Positions 9,283-17,626 of a stretch of 64,000 nucleotides of DNA are shown here, in pieces (within the stretch, counting starts at the first letter, position 1; every line of letters begins with the position of its first letter). Origin of the DNA: Pseudomonas putida (GTDB lineage Bacteria > Pseudomonadota > Gammaproteobacteria > Pseudomonadales > Pseudomonadaceae); assembly GCF_016406145.1 (NCBI RefSeq), contig NZ_CP066306.1, forward strand, positions 1,426,001 to 1,490,000, given 5' to 3'. The translations under genes were made by a program, and so were the position numbers. The notes under the pieces were generated by a model. The model was not told the DNA's origin. It was given only the letters and a program-made list of their open reading frames with translations, and did no database searches.

Positions 9283-9471
9283 ATGTTGGTCATTGGACGT
9301 GAGGTCGGCGAAGTCATCAACATTGGTGACGATATTCAGATCAAAGTGGTGGAAACACGCAACGGCATGGTGCGTTTTGGCGTCAGTGCGCCGCGTGAAG
9401 TGTCGGTGCACCGGGCAGAGGTATACAAGCGGATAAAGGCGGGGGAGAAGCGCAAGGGCAATTCGGCCTGA
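9283..9471 (+). CDS. rsmI: CsrA/Rsm family RNA-binding regulator (RsmI type)
   Basis: The 62-aa CsrA homologue begins MLVIGREVGEVINIGDDI and has VRFGVSAPREVSVHR, the GxxAPxxVxVHR region that forms the RNA-binding face. GGAGGA precedes the start. Being convergent with a UPF0270 gene matches my memory of the rsmI neighbourhood in P. putida, so RsmI is preferred over RsmA or RsmE. It post-transcriptionally represses mRNAs with GGA-containing hairpins. A second, phage-borne CsrA-like protein is at 18281-18655. Confidence 0.85.
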   Translation: MLVIGREVGEVINIGDDIQIKVVETRNGMVRFGVSAPREVSVHRAEVYKRIKAGEKRKGNSA

Positions 9472-9480
9472 GGTTGAATT

Positions 9481-9521
9481 TACCGGCCTATTCGCGGGGT
9501 TGCCCCGCGAATAGGCCGGTA
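9481..9521. terminator. Long perfect hairpin between convergent genes
   Basis: A 19-bp perfect inverted repeat (9481-9499 and 9503-9521) with a 3-nt loop fills the gap between rsmI and the UPF0270 gene. There is no T-run on either strand, so it may be a REP-like element that serves as a bidirectional barrier. Confidence 0.6.
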
Positions 9522-9525
9522 CTGA

Positions 9526-9753
9526 TCAGTCGAGCAGTTCGCGCGGCACATCATGCTTGGCCAGCAGCTGGCACTGTTGGCTTTCCGGGTCGAACAGGAT
9601 GAACGCCTGGCCCTTGGCCAGCGCCTGCCGCACCCGCAGCACACGAGTTTCCAGCGGCGTGTCGTCGCCATTGTCGGTGCCGTCGCGGGTGACGAAGTCC
9701 TCGATCAGGCGCGTCAGGGTTTCGGCTTGCAAGTGTTCGTAGGGGATCAGCAT
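9526..9753 (-). CDS. UPF0270 (YheU-like) protein
   Basis: The 75-aa acidic protein starts MLIPYEHLQAETLTRLIEDF and contains TRDGTD and LETRVLRVRQALAKG, typical of UPF0270. ATG 9753 is preferred over 9762 because the family begins MLIPY. The function is unknown; it is a conserved neighbour of rsmI. Confidence 0.85.
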   Translation of the reverse strand: MLIPYEHLQAETLTRLIEDFVTRDGTDNGDDTPLETRVLRVRQALAKGQAFILFDPESQQCQLLAKHDVPRELLD

Positions 9754-9814
9754 GGGCGGCATTCAGTTTGGTAAAGGAATGCGCCCATGCTACGCCAAAC
9801 CGGGCCGCTGCGGC

Positions 9815-10999
9815 TCACTCCTTGTTCCCCACCAGGCTGTCGACCGCAGGCACCCGGGTATCGCTCTCCATCTGCGCATCGTGCTCCAGCTGGTGGCTGA
9901 AGCGCTCCAGTGAGGCATTGGCCGGGTTGGAATCGCTTGCGAACACCGGCGGGCTGAGCAGGTAACCCGACAACAGGCGGCTGAGCGCGGCCAGGCTGTC
10001 GATGTGGGTGCGCTCGTAACCATGGGTGGCATCGCAACCGAATGCCACCAGCGCCGTGCGGATGTCGTGCCCGGCGGTGACCGCCGAATGGGCATCGCTG
10101 AAGTAATAGCGGAACACGTCACGGCGCACCGGCAGGTCCTGGTCGCCGGCCAGTTTCAGCAAGTGGCGCGACAGGTGGTAGTCGTAGGGCCCCGACGAGT
10201 CCTGCATGGCCACGCTGACAGCGTGTTCGCTCGATGCCTGGCCAGGTGCTACCGGGGCGATGTCGATGCCGACGAACTCGCTGACGTCCCAAGGCAGGGC
10301 AGCGGCAGAGCCTGAGCCGGTTTCCTCGGTGATGGTGAACAGCGGGTGGCAGTCGATCATCGGCTGGCGGCCACTTTCCACGACTGCCTTGAGGGCAGCC
10401 AGCAGCGCTGCCACGCCGGCTTTGTCGTCCAGATGGCGGGCACTGATATGGCCGCTGTCGGTGAACTCCGGCAGCGGGTCGAATGCCACGAAGTCGCCGA
10501 TGGCAATCCCTAAGGACTCGCAGTCGGCGCGGGTGGCACAGTAGGCGTCCAGGCGCACTTCGACGTGTTCCCAACTGACGGGCATCTGGTCGATGGCGGT
10601 ATTGAAAGCATGCCCGCTGGCCATCAGCGGCAGCACGCTGCCGCGGAACACGCCGGTATCGGTGAATACACTGACCCGGCTGCCCTCGGCGAAGCGGCTC
10701 GACCAGCACCCCACCGGGGCCAAAGCCAGGCGGCCGTTGTCCTGCAATTGGCGCACGCTGGCGCCGATGGTGTCCAGGTGGGCCGAGACGGCGCGGTCGG
10801 GCGAGCTTTGCCGGCCCTTGAGGGTGGCGCGGATGGTGCCGCGGCGGGTCAGCTCGAAGGGAATGCCCAGTTCGTCCAGGCGTTCGGCGACATAGCGCAC
10901 GATGGTGTCAGTGAAGCCGGTCGGGCTGGGGATGGCGAGCATCTCCAGCAGGACGCGCTTGAGGTAGTCAAGGTCCGGCTCGGGGTATCGTTCAGACAT
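9815..10999 (-). CDS. NAGGN-system M42-family metallopeptidase
   Basis: The 394-aa protein has M42/M20-type metal ligands: His-Asp in SAHLDTIG, the bridging Asp in ARHLDDKAG, Glu-Glu in ITEETGSG, Asp in FVGIDIAP, and the final His in YERTHIDS. It is the third gene of the leftward asnO-ngg cluster and matches the peptidase regularly found with NAGGN synthesis genes, presumably trimming or turning over the dipeptide. GAGGAG precedes the ATG at 10999. Confidence 0.85.
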   Translation of the reverse strand: MSERYPEPDLDYLKRVLLEMLAIPSPTGFTDTIVRYVAERLDELGIPFELTRRGTIRATLKGRQSSPDRAVSAHLDTIGASVRQLQDNGRLALAPVGCWSSRFAEGSRVSVFTDTGVFRGSVLPLMASGHAFNTAIDQMPVSWEHVEVRLDAYCATRADCESLGIAIGDFVAFDPLPEFTDSGHISARHLDDKAGVAALLAALKAVVESGRQPMIDCHPLFTITEETGSGSAAALPWDVSEFVGIDIAPVAPGQASSEHAVSVAMQDSSGPYDYHLSRHLLKLAGDQDLPVRRDVFRYYFSDAHSAVTAGHDIRTALVAFGCDATHGYERTHIDSLAALSRLLSGYLLSPPVFASDSNPANASLERFSHQLEHDAQMESDTRVPAVDSLVGNKE

Positions 11000-11031
11000 G
11001 GGTACTCCTCGGGTAAAGCTATGCTCTGGCG

Positions 11032-11063
11032 GGCCCTATCGCCGGCAAGCCGGCGATAGGGCC
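11032..11063. repeat. GCCGGCAAGCCGGC-type hairpin element
   Basis: A 15-bp perfect stem (11032-11046, 11049-11063) with a 2-nt loop sits between ngg and the M42 gene. Related elements are at 54098-54178 and 58912-59047. It could lower expression of the peptidase relative to asnO-ngg. Confidence 0.75.
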
Positions 11064-11072
11064 GTCATGGAT

Positions 11073-12818
11073 TCACGCCAACGCCCGGCTATGCGGGAAC
11101 AGCAGGTCGACAAAGCGCTCTGCCGTTGGCTGCGGTTCATGGTTGGCCAAGCCGGCGCGTTCATTGGCCTCGATGATCACGTAGTCCGGCTGTTCGGCAT
11201 CACGCACCATCAGGTCCAGGCCCACCACTGGAATTTCCAGCGCCCGTGCAGCGCGCACGGCGGCGTCGGCCAGCACCGGGTGCAGGCGCTCGGTAACATC
11301 CTCCAGCGTGCCGCCGGTGTGCAGGTTGGCGGTCCGGCGCACGGCCAGGCGCTGACCCGCAGGCAGTACGCTGGTGTAGTCGAAACCGGCATCACGCAAG
11401 GTGCGCTCGGTCTCGTCGTCCAGCGGAATGCGGCTTTCACCGCCCGTAGCGGCCTGGCGGCGGCGGCTCTGGGCTTCGATCAACTGAAGGACGCTGTGTT
11501 TGCCGTCGCCGACCACCTGTGCCGGGTGCCGAACTGCCGCTGCAACCACCTCGAAGCCGATCACCACGATGCGCAGGTCATGGCCAGGGTGGAAACTCTC
11601 CAGCAGCACACGGCTGTCGAAACGGCGGGCGTGTTCTATGGCTTGGCTGACTTCCTCGTAAGTGGTCAGGTTCACCGCCACGCCTTGGCCCTGCTCACCA
11701 TCGACCGGTTTGACCACCACCGCGCCGTGATCGTCGAGGAACGCCAGGTTGTCGTCGGCATTGCCGGCCAGTTGCTGCACCGGCACCAGCAGGCCGGCAT
11801 TGTGCAAGGTTTGCTGGGTCAGGCGCTTGTCCTGGCAGAGGGTCATGCTGACCGCGCTGGTCAGGTCGCTCAGCGACTCGCGGCAACGCACCCGACGCCC
11901 GCCGAGGCTGAGGGTGAACAGCCCGCCTGCGGCGTCGTCCACCTGCACCTCGATGCCACGGCGGTAGGCCTCATCGACGATGATCCGCGCATACGGGTTC
12001 AGCCCCGCTTCAGGGCCGGGGCCCAGAAACAACTGCTGGTTGATGCCGTTCTTGCGTTTGACCGCGAAGGTCGGCAGGTTGCGGAAACCGAGCTTCTCGT
12101 ACAGCCGCTTGGCCTGGCGGTTGTCGTGCAGCACCGATAGGTCCAGGTAGGCCAGACCGCGGCTCATGAAGTGCTCGACCAGGTGGCGCACCAGCACCTC
12201 ACCCACGCCAGGGCGTGTGCAATGCGGGTCCACGGCCAGGCACCACAGGCTGCTGCCGTGCTCGGGGTCATCGAACGCCTTGCTGTGGTTCAGGCCCATG
12301 ACGCTGCCGATCACCGCACCGCTATCTTCATCCTCGGCCAGCCAGTACACCGGCCCGCCCTGGTGGCGTGGCGTCAGCAGGTCAGGCTGCACCGGGAGCA
12401 TGCCGCGTGCCTGGTAAAGGGTGTTGATCGCCTGCCAGTCGCTGGCGCTTTGTGCGCGGCGGATGCGGAAACCGCGAAACACCCGTTGCGCCTGGCGGTA
12501 GTCGGTGAACCACAGCCGCAGCGTGTCGGACGGGTCGAGGAACAGCTGCTGCGGTGCCTGCGCCAGCAGCTGTTGAGGGGCCGCCACATACAGCGCGATG
12601 TCGCGCTCGCCGGGACGTTCCTGCTGCAGCGCCTCGGCCAGGCTGGCCGGGTCCGGGTAGGTGTGGCCTATCAGCAGCCGACCCCAGCCGCAGTGCAGCG
12701 CACGCGGCTGGTCGTGGGGCTCGCTGCCATCGCCGGCCAGGCGCGCCTGCAGGCGCTCGTAGGACGGCGCCTGGCCACGCAGCAGGCGCTGACCGTAAGC
12801 GGTTTCATGGGCTTTCAT
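11073..12818 (-). CDS. ngg: N-acetylglutaminylglutamine synthetase
   Basis: The 581-aa fusion has an N-terminal GNAT acetyltransferase domain (about residues 95-250, with AVDPHCTRPGVGEVLVRHL as the acetyl-CoA loop). A C-terminal ATP-grasp ligase follows (about residues 290-575, with VVVKPVDGEQGQGV and IIEANERAG). It acetylates glutamine and ligates a second glutamine in NAGGN osmoprotectant synthesis. It starts 3 bp after asnO ends, so it depends on asnO transcription. Confidence 0.9.
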   Translation of the reverse strand: MKAHETAYGQRLLRGQAPSYERLQARLAGDGSEPHDQPRALHCGWGRLLIGHTYPDPASLAEALQQERPGERDIALYVAAPQQLLAQAPQQLFLDPSDTLRLWFTDYRQAQRVFRGFRIRRAQSASDWQAINTLYQARGMLPVQPDLLTPRHQGGPVYWLAEDEDSGAVIGSVMGLNHSKAFDDPEHGSSLWCLAVDPHCTRPGVGEVLVRHLVEHFMSRGLAYLDLSVLHDNRQAKRLYEKLGFRNLPTFAVKRKNGINQQLFLGPGPEAGLNPYARIIVDEAYRRGIEVQVDDAAGGLFTLSLGGRRVRCRESLSDLTSAVSMTLCQDKRLTQQTLHNAGLLVPVQQLAGNADDNLAFLDDHGAVVVKPVDGEQGQGVAVNLTTYEEVSQAIEHARRFDSRVLLESFHPGHDLRIVVIGFEVVAAAVRHPAQVVGDGKHSVLQLIEAQSRRRQAATGGESRIPLDDETERTLRDAGFDYTSVLPAGQRLAVRRTANLHTGGTLEDVTERLHPVLADAAVRAARALEIPVVGLDLMVRDAEQPDYVIIEANERAGLANHEPQPTAERFVDLLFPHSRALA

Positions 12819-12821
12819 CGG

Positions 12822-14609
12822 TCAGATTCCTTGTTCGCTGAGCCACAGGTTCAGCGCCGCCAGCTGCCACAGCTTGGAGCCGCGCAGCGGGGTCAGTTGG
12901 CCATGCGGGTTGCTCAGCAGGCGGTCTACCATGGTCGGGTTGAACAGCCCGCGGTCCTGGCTGGGGTCGGTGAGCAGTTCGCGTACCCAGTCCAGGGTGG
13001 CGCCTTGCAGGTGCTTGAGGCCGGGTACCGGGAAGTAGCCTTTCTTGCGGTCGATCACCTCATGGGGGATCACCCGGCGTGCGGCTTGCTTGAGCACATG
13101 CTTGCCGCCATCGGGCAGCTTGAAGCGCGCCGGGATGCGTGCCGACAGCTCGACCAGGCGGTAGTCCAGGAACGGCGTACGGGCTTCCAGGCCCCAGGCC
13201 ATGGTCATGTTGTCGACCCGTTTTACCGGGTCGTCGACCAGCATCACCGTGCTATCCAGGCGCAGCGCCTTGTCCACCGCGTCGGGCGCGCCCGGGCGGG
13301 CGAAGTGTTCGCGCACGAAGTCGCCGGCCACGTCGGTCTCCAGCAGCCACGGGGCTTGCACGGTGTCGCGGTACTCGGCATGGCTGCGGTCGAAGAACGC
13401 ATCTCGGTAGGCGCCAAAGGCATCCTCGGCGCCGTCCACCTGCGGGTACCAGTGGTAGCCGGCAAACAGCTCGTCGGCACCCTGGCCGCTCTGCACGCCC
13501 TTGCAGTGCTTGGCCACCTCGCGTGACAGCAGGTAGAAGGCGATGCAGTCGTGGCTGACCATCGGTTCGCTCATGGCACGGAACGCGGCCGGCAGTTGCT
13601 CGATGATTTCGCTTTCGGCGATGCGCAGCTTGTGATGGCGGGTGCCGTAATGCTTGGCGATCAGGTCGGAGTATTGGAACTCGTCGCCGCGCTCGCCGCC
13701 GGCATCCTCGAAGCCGATGGAGAACGTCGACAGGTCATCTACGCCCACTTCCCGCAGCAAGCCGACCAACAGGCTGGAATCGACGCCGCCGGACAGCAGT
13801 ACACCCACGTCCACGGCGGCGCGTTGGCGGATGCCGACGGCATCACGGGTGGCATCGAGCACACGGGTGGTCCAGCCTTCCAGATCGAGGTCGCGCTCGT
13901 CCGGATTAGGGCCGTAATGCAGCTGCCACCAGGTTTGGCGCTCGACTTCACCGTGGCGGTCGACGCGCATCCAGGTGCCGGGTTCGAGCTTCTGCACATT
14001 GGCCAGCAAGGTGCGTGGCGCCGGCACCACAGCGTGGAAGTTGAGGTAGTGGTTGAGCGCTACCGGGTCGATCATCGGGTCGATGTCGCCACCTTTTAGC
14101 AGCGCTGGCAGGGTTGAGGCAAAGCGCAGGCGCTCGCCATTGCGCGACAGGTACAGCGGCTTGACGCCAAGGCGGTCACGGGCCAGGAACAGGCGCTGGT
14201 TGTCGCGCTCCCAGATGGCCAGGGCGAACATGCCGTTGAGCTTGGGCAGCAAGGCCGCGCCCCAGGCGTGGTAGCCCTTGAGCAGCACCTCGGTGTCGCC
14301 GTCGGACCAGAAGGTGTAGCCCAGGTCCTGAAGCTCCTGGCGCAGTTCGGGGAAGTTGTAGATGGCACCGTTGAAGGCCAAAGACAGGCCCAGGGTGTTG
14401 TCGACCATGGGCTGAGCCGAGCCGTCGGACAGGTCCATGATTTTCAGCCGACGATGGCCCAGGGCGATCGGGCCCAGGCTATGGAAGCCCCAGGCGTCGG
14501 GGCCACGGGGCGCCAGGTGATGGGTCATGCGCTCTACCGCGGCGAGGTCCGCCGGGCGAGGGGCTTGGTCGATGGGGGTGAAACGCAACTCTCCTGCTAA
14601 TCCGCACAT
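12822..14609 (-). CDS. asnO: N-acetylglutaminylglutamine amidotransferase (asparagine synthetase family)
   Basis: The 595-aa class II glutamine amidotransferase has catalytic Cys2 in MCGLAGELRF, NGAIYNF in the glutaminase domain, and the ATP pyrophosphatase loop LSGGVDSS about 265 residues in. It amidates the C-terminus of N-acetylglutaminylglutamine. The first 19 bases are also the prophage attachment core, so its start codon and Cys codon lie in attL. Everything upstream of 14609 is phage DNA, including an AAAGGG ribosome site 10 nt before ATG. Its native leader is now beyond attR at 53978. Expression in this lysogen must come from phage sequence, most simply read-through from int. Confidence 0.92.
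   Translation of the reverse strand: MCGLAGELRFTPIDQAPRPADLAAVERMTHHLAPRGPDAWGFHSLGPIALGHRRLKIMDLSDGSAQPMVDNTLGLSLAFNGAIYNFPELRQELQDLGYTFWSDGDTEVLLKGYHAWGAALLPKLNGMFALAIWERDNQRLFLARDRLGVKPLYLSRNGERLRFASTLPALLKGGDIDPMIDPVALNHYLNFHAVVPAPRTLLANVQKLEPGTWMRVDRHGEVERQTWWQLHYGPNPDERDLDLEGWTTRVLDATRDAVGIRQRAAVDVGVLLSGGVDSSLLVGLLREVGVDDLSTFSIGFEDAGGERGDEFQYSDLIAKHYGTRHHKLRIAESEIIEQLPAAFRAMSEPMVSHDCIAFYLLSREVAKHCKGVQSGQGADELFAGYHWYPQVDGAEDAFGAYRDAFFDRSHAEYRDTVQAPWLLETDVAGDFVREHFARPGAPDAVDKALRLDSTVMLVDDPVKRVDNMTMAWGLEARTPFLDYRLVELSARIPARFKLPDGGKHVLKQAARRVIPHEVIDRKKGYFPVPGLKHLQGATLDWVRELLTDPSQDRGLFNPTMVDRLLSNPHGQLTPLRGSKLWQLAALNLWLSEQGI
14591..14609. other. attL core
   Basis: CTCCTGCTAATCCGCACAT is identical to 53959-53977. 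On the minus strand it reads as the asnO start (Met-Cys-Gly-Leu-Ala-Gly). Identity ends exactly at these limits: G versus A on the right and T versus C on the left. Confidence 0.93.
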
Positions 14610-14645
14610 GTAACGTAAACCCTTTGAGTTTCGGCACTCTTGGCG

Positions 14646-15836
14646 TTACTGGCTTTTAGCTCGTACCATTTTTGTACCACTTTCCAGCGATTTCAGCTTA
14701 TCAAGCTCAGCCCAATCATTCGGCGAGTTGATCCACTTCGCGTATGTAGAAAGCAGCACCTGCACGCTATGCCCGAGTTGCGCGGCGATGAATGCCGGGT
14801 TCATGCCGGCCATCAGGCACATGGTCGCGTACGTGTGGCGCGTGTCGTACATCCTGCGGCGCCTGATGCCAAGCTTCCGCAGGGCTGCCAGCCAGTAGCG
14901 TTTTTGACTCGTCTCAGAGCGAATGAACATCTCCGAGCGGTCACCTGTCCCACTGGGCGCGAACACGTAATCTGAACGGGCCTCGGTGAGCGGTCTGGCT
15001 TTTTCGAGCGCATGCAGGGCGCGATCGTTCAATAAAACTTTTCGGGAACGCTTCGTTTTGGTGCGATCCTGGATCACTCCACGGATCTGAATGCGGCAAA
15101 CGTTGGCAGTCTTTACGCGCCTGTCGATCTCGCTCCAGCGCAGAGCCATCACCTCGCCCGGCCGCATGCCGGTGTAGAAACAGAACTCGAAATAGGCGGC
15201 GTAAATTGCCGTCATGCCGCTCGTCGTTTCGTACAGATGAGCAATGATCGAATCCGCTTCCTCTTTGGTGAAAGGGTCGACCTCACGCTTCGGCACTTTG
15301 GCGCCTGGGATAGACAGGGCCGGGTTTCGAACAATCAACTCGTCCGTCACCGCCTGCTGGAAGATCGACACCAGCAGGCCGACCACGCCCTTGCGGCGTA
15401 CCGGGGAAGTCCACTTGATATCGTTCATGATCTTGCGCAGGAGCACTGACGTGATGGTGTCGATCGGCTTATCGGCCAGGTAAGGAACCCAATACACCTG
15501 CAGAGCAGAGCGGTAGTTCTTCCGAGTACCCTCCACGATTTGCAAGCTGTTGAGCCAGTCCTGCGCGTAATCGAAGAAGATCGGCGTAGTTTGCTCATGC
15601 ACCACCACGCTGCGGGTATTGGGGAAAAGCTCGGCATACTTTTCTGCGGTCAGGGCGCCGAGCTTGTCCAGCCCCTTTACTTGAGCACGTAGACTCGCTG
15701 CTGCTGCGATCCCTTTCGGGGTCTGAGGGAGGGGGAGCGTCTCGCAGCACCGCTTCTTGTTCCAGGTGAAGCGAATTCGGATTGAGCGCCCGACAAGCTC
15801 GACTCCGGCCGGCAGGTCCACAGGCTTTCGATCCAT
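14646..15836 (-). CDS. int: Tyrosine recombinase integrase
   Basis: The 396-aa phage integrase has an N-terminal arm-binding domain (about residues 10-35, RSIRIRFTWNKKRC), a SAM-like core-binding domain (about 85-170), and a catalytic domain. Catalytic residues are Arg in TGMRPGEVMALRW, His-x-x-Arg as DTRHTYAT, His in LGHS, and the nucleophile Tyr in LSTYAKW. AAGGAG lies 8 nt before ATG 15836. It ends 36 bp before asnO in the same direction with no terminator between. It recombines attP with the asnO 5' end. Confidence 0.95.
   Translation of the reverse strand: MDRKPVDLPAGVELVGRSIRIRFTWNKKRCCETLPLPQTPKGIAAAASLRAQVKGLDKLGALTAEKYAELFPNTRSVVVHEQTTPIFFDYAQDWLNSLQIVEGTRKNYRSALQVYWVPYLADKPIDTITSVLLRKIMNDIKWTSPVRRKGVVGLLVSIFQQAVTDELIVRNPALSIPGAKVPKREVDPFTKEEADSIIAHLYETTSGMTAIYAAYFEFCFYTGMRPGEVMALRWSEIDRRVKTANVCRIQIRGVIQDRTKTKRSRKVLLNDRALHALEKARPLTEARSDYVFAPSGTGDRSEMFIRSETSQKRYWLAALRKLGIRRRRMYDTRHTYATMCLMAGMNPAFIAAQLGHSVQVLLSTYAKWINSPNDWAELDKLKSLESGTKMVRAKSQ
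14660..14679. repeat. Terminal box CTCGTACCA-T5-GTACCA, left copy
   Basis: CTCGTACCATTTTTGTACCA contains two direct GTACCA units. A nearly identical copy with one extra T is at 53866-53886. Each lies 51-72 bp inside its att core, suggesting integrase arm-type or accessory sites. The left copy also encodes the last residues of int. Confidence 0.6.
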
Positions 15837-16021
15837 TCGTCATATCTCCTTTTGCTGTACATAATCCTGCCGTTGATCTTCATCCACACCCAGTTGGGGA
15901 TGATGCCTTTCTCGCGCTTGCGTTGAAGCGCCTTCGCTGTACACCCCACCAACTCGCCCATCCGTTTTTCGGTGACCTTGTCGTGCACATGGTCTTCGGG
16001 CAGATTCTCTGCTGCTGCCAT
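15677..16021 (-). CDS. xis: Excisionase (Xis-like)
   Basis: The 114-aa basic protein has a short winged-helix core: EKRMGELVGCTAKALQRKRE, then GRIMYSKRRYDEWIESLWTC. This is the pattern of Pseudomonas prophage excisionases in front of int. GGAGGA lies 6 nt before ATG. The frame overlaps int by 160 bp; the conserved part ends near residue 75, so the tail is a by-product of the overlap or specific to this phage. It controls the direction of recombination. Confidence 0.75.
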   Translation of the reverse strand: MAAAENLPEDHVHDKVTEKRMGELVGCTAKALQRKREKGIIPNWVWMKINGRIMYSKRRYDEWIESLWTCRPESSLSGAQSEFASPGTRSGAARRSPSLRPRKGSQQQRVYVLK

Positions 16022-16031
16022 CGCTATTCCT

Positions 16032-16045
16032 CCTGACGCGTCAGG
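16032..16045. promoter_or_regulatory. Perfect palindrome at the xis ribosome site
   Basis: CCTGACGCGTCAGG is a 14-bp perfect palindrome between the upstream gene's stop and xis. On the minus strand its end merges with the Shine-Dalgarno (TCAGGAGGA). It could be a protein operator or an mRNA structure gating xis translation. Confidence 0.5.
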
Positions 16046-16047
16046 TT

Positions 16048-16800
16048 TTAGTTGTCACGCCGATCTGTCACGACAGCCGCCGCGAGCGCCGCCAGTTCGG
16101 CCACCAATACGTCGGTCCGACCATAGAACCTCCCGGCATCCTCGTTCACGAACCGCTCGAGCACGGTGACCACCGCTTGCTGGTTGGCCAGGCCGCGCAG
16201 ATCCGCCTCGGTGAGTGGCGTGTCTGTCGATGGCGCGTGCACGAAAGCCTCCTGGCTGATCAGCAGGGTGCGAACCGGGCGGATGCCCTTGCACTTGCTC
16301 ACCCAGTTCGTGTCAGGCACGCACCAGGGCAACATGTGCAGGTACCACGCAGTAGCCGCGTTCGACTTCTGACTGCTGGTCCAATACTCGCTAAGGCCAA
16401 ACGCCTGGGCCGCGCCCCTGACTGTGTACGATCCGTCGTGACCCCATTCTGGAAGCTGCAAGAGATTGCAGCGCAGCACCTGCAGCTCCTCGATGGAAGG
16501 GATGTGCCAGCCCCAAGTGCCACGGATGTTCATGCCCAGAACCTTGCGGGCAATAGCGCTGCCCTCGGCGGCCATGGCTTGGGTGTTGGCCATTCCGTCG
16601 AAGCGGGACGTGGCGCCACGGATGCGTGGGCGCGGGCCTTCCTCCTGCCACCAGTGTGCGGCGACTTCAAAGTCCCGGCCTGCATCGATAACCGCGTGCT
16701 CGGCGCCGTCGAAGAACAGGCGCCCGGCGAAGAAGCCACCACCAAGCGGCTGGCCAACGGCGGGGAGGGCGGCGGGGTTGATTGAACGACGCTTGGTCAT
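16048..16800 (-). CDS. DUF1566/Lcl-like C-type-lectin-fold protein
   Basis: The middle of this 250-aa protein carries GWHIPSIEELQVLRCNLL, SEYWTSSQKSNAATAWYLHM and GIRPVR. These are hallmarks of the DUF1566 domain, a formylglycine-enzyme/C-type-lectin-like fold. Similar genes occur in early regions of Pseudomonas prophages with no known role. The start overlaps the preceding gene by ATGA. There is no signal peptide, so it acts in the cytoplasm or virion. Confidence 0.6.
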   Translation of the reverse strand: MTKRRSINPAALPAVGQPLGGGFFAGRLFFDGAEHAVIDAGRDFEVAAHWWQEEGPRPRIRGATSRFDGMANTQAMAAEGSAIARKVLGMNIRGTWGWHIPSIEELQVLRCNLLQLPEWGHDGSYTVRGAAQAFGLSEYWTSSQKSNAATAWYLHMLPWCVPDTNWVSKCKGIRPVRTLLISQEAFVHAPSTDTPLTEADLRGLANQQAVVTVLERFVNEDAGRFYGRTDVLVAELAALAAAVVTDRRDN

Positions 16801-17486
16801 TTTGCAATCCTCGGTTTGCCCGTAACTACTCGACTGCCCTCGGCGTCATGCACCGTCACCGTTGGCGAATTCCTCACCATGGAGCCGTCGGGCATTTGGG
16901 TGTAGGTAGGGATGCCGTAGAACGGTCCGCCAGGTGCAAACGGATCGGGCAGGGCGCCTGGGTTGTCCAGCAGCATCTGCTCGAACTGGCGCATGCAGGC
17001 GTTGAATAGCGGGCCGTTCTTGAAGTCAGGCTCTTTTCGCCCAGACTTCGTGCTGGCGCTGTCCTCCAGCCCGGCCACGAACGCCACCCCAGAAAGCGTG
17101 CCCCTGGCTTCGGCGGCATACTCGGCAGCCTCAGCTCTATGCACTGGATTGACCGACAGGACATCGAGGATGGTGTCGAGGCCGTGCACGATGGTCAGGT
17201 AGTCGTCGGCACGCAGGAGCCAGTCCGCGATCACCAGGAAATTATTCCGACGACTCTTGCGACGAGCTTCACGTTGCGCCTCTAGCTCTTTCACCTTGCT
17301 TGCGGTGAACGGCAGGCCCGTGCTAGCCACCTTGATCTGCTCGGCGTAGTAGGCATGGTCGTGCTCACGCTCGGCGCACATATGGCGAGCAGCGCGTCGA
17401 GCGATAATCAGGGAAATCAACGGCTCGACGTTGCCACGGTTGGCCAGCTCAAGCAGCCGGCGGGCATGCTCAGGTTTCATTCGCAT
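16797..17486 (-). CDS. Hypothetical phage protein (229 aa)
   Basis: An N-terminal helical region (MRMKPEHARRLLELANRG) is followed by a very basic segment (EAQREARRKSRRNN, around residue 70) and a glycine/proline-rich C-terminus. No family is recognised. It is coupled on both sides: it overlaps the 49-aa gene upstream and ends in an ATGA with the DUF1566 gene. Confidence 0.6.
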   Translation of the reverse strand: MRMKPEHARRLLELANRGNVEPLISLIIARRAARHMCAEREHDHAYYAEQIKVASTGLPFTASKVKELEAQREARRKSRRNNFLVIADWLLRADDYLTIVHGLDTILDVLSVNPVHRAEAAEYAAEARGTLSGVAFVAGLEDSASTKSGRKEPDFKNGPLFNACMRQFEQMLLDNPGALPDPFAPGGPFYGIPTYTQMPDGSMVRNSPTVTVHDAEGSRVVTGKPRIAK

Positions 17487-17626
17487 GGGAACCCCCGAAA
17501 GTGATCGGCCAGCACCCGTCGCCCGTCCAAGCCGCAGGCCGTGGAAAGGTCGATGACTTGGCCAAAGGTGGTTTCACGGTGCTGCAGGGCATCCCACAGC
17601 AGCAGAAGGAGGCCGGCCTGGTTCAT
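17477..17626 (-). CDS. Hypothetical 49-aa phage protein
   Basis: The frame runs from ATG 17626, overlapping the previous stop as ATGA, to TGA 17477, which overlaps the next start. It begins [18 protein letters not shown] and ends RGFPCE. The double overlap and an upstream GGAG make it a likely gene despite its size. Function unknown. Confidence 0.6.
   Translation of the reverse strand: MNQAGLLLLLWDALQHRETTFGQVIDLSTACGLDGRRVLADHFRGFPCE

Noticed and set aside
14591..14609. tRNA gene as integration site
   Set aside because: The repeat is coding sequence of asnO; no tRNA fold is present at either end.
16048..16800. Diversity-generating retroelement target
   Set aside because: The lectin-like fold prompted a check, but there is no reverse transcriptase gene or template/variable repeat pair in the window.
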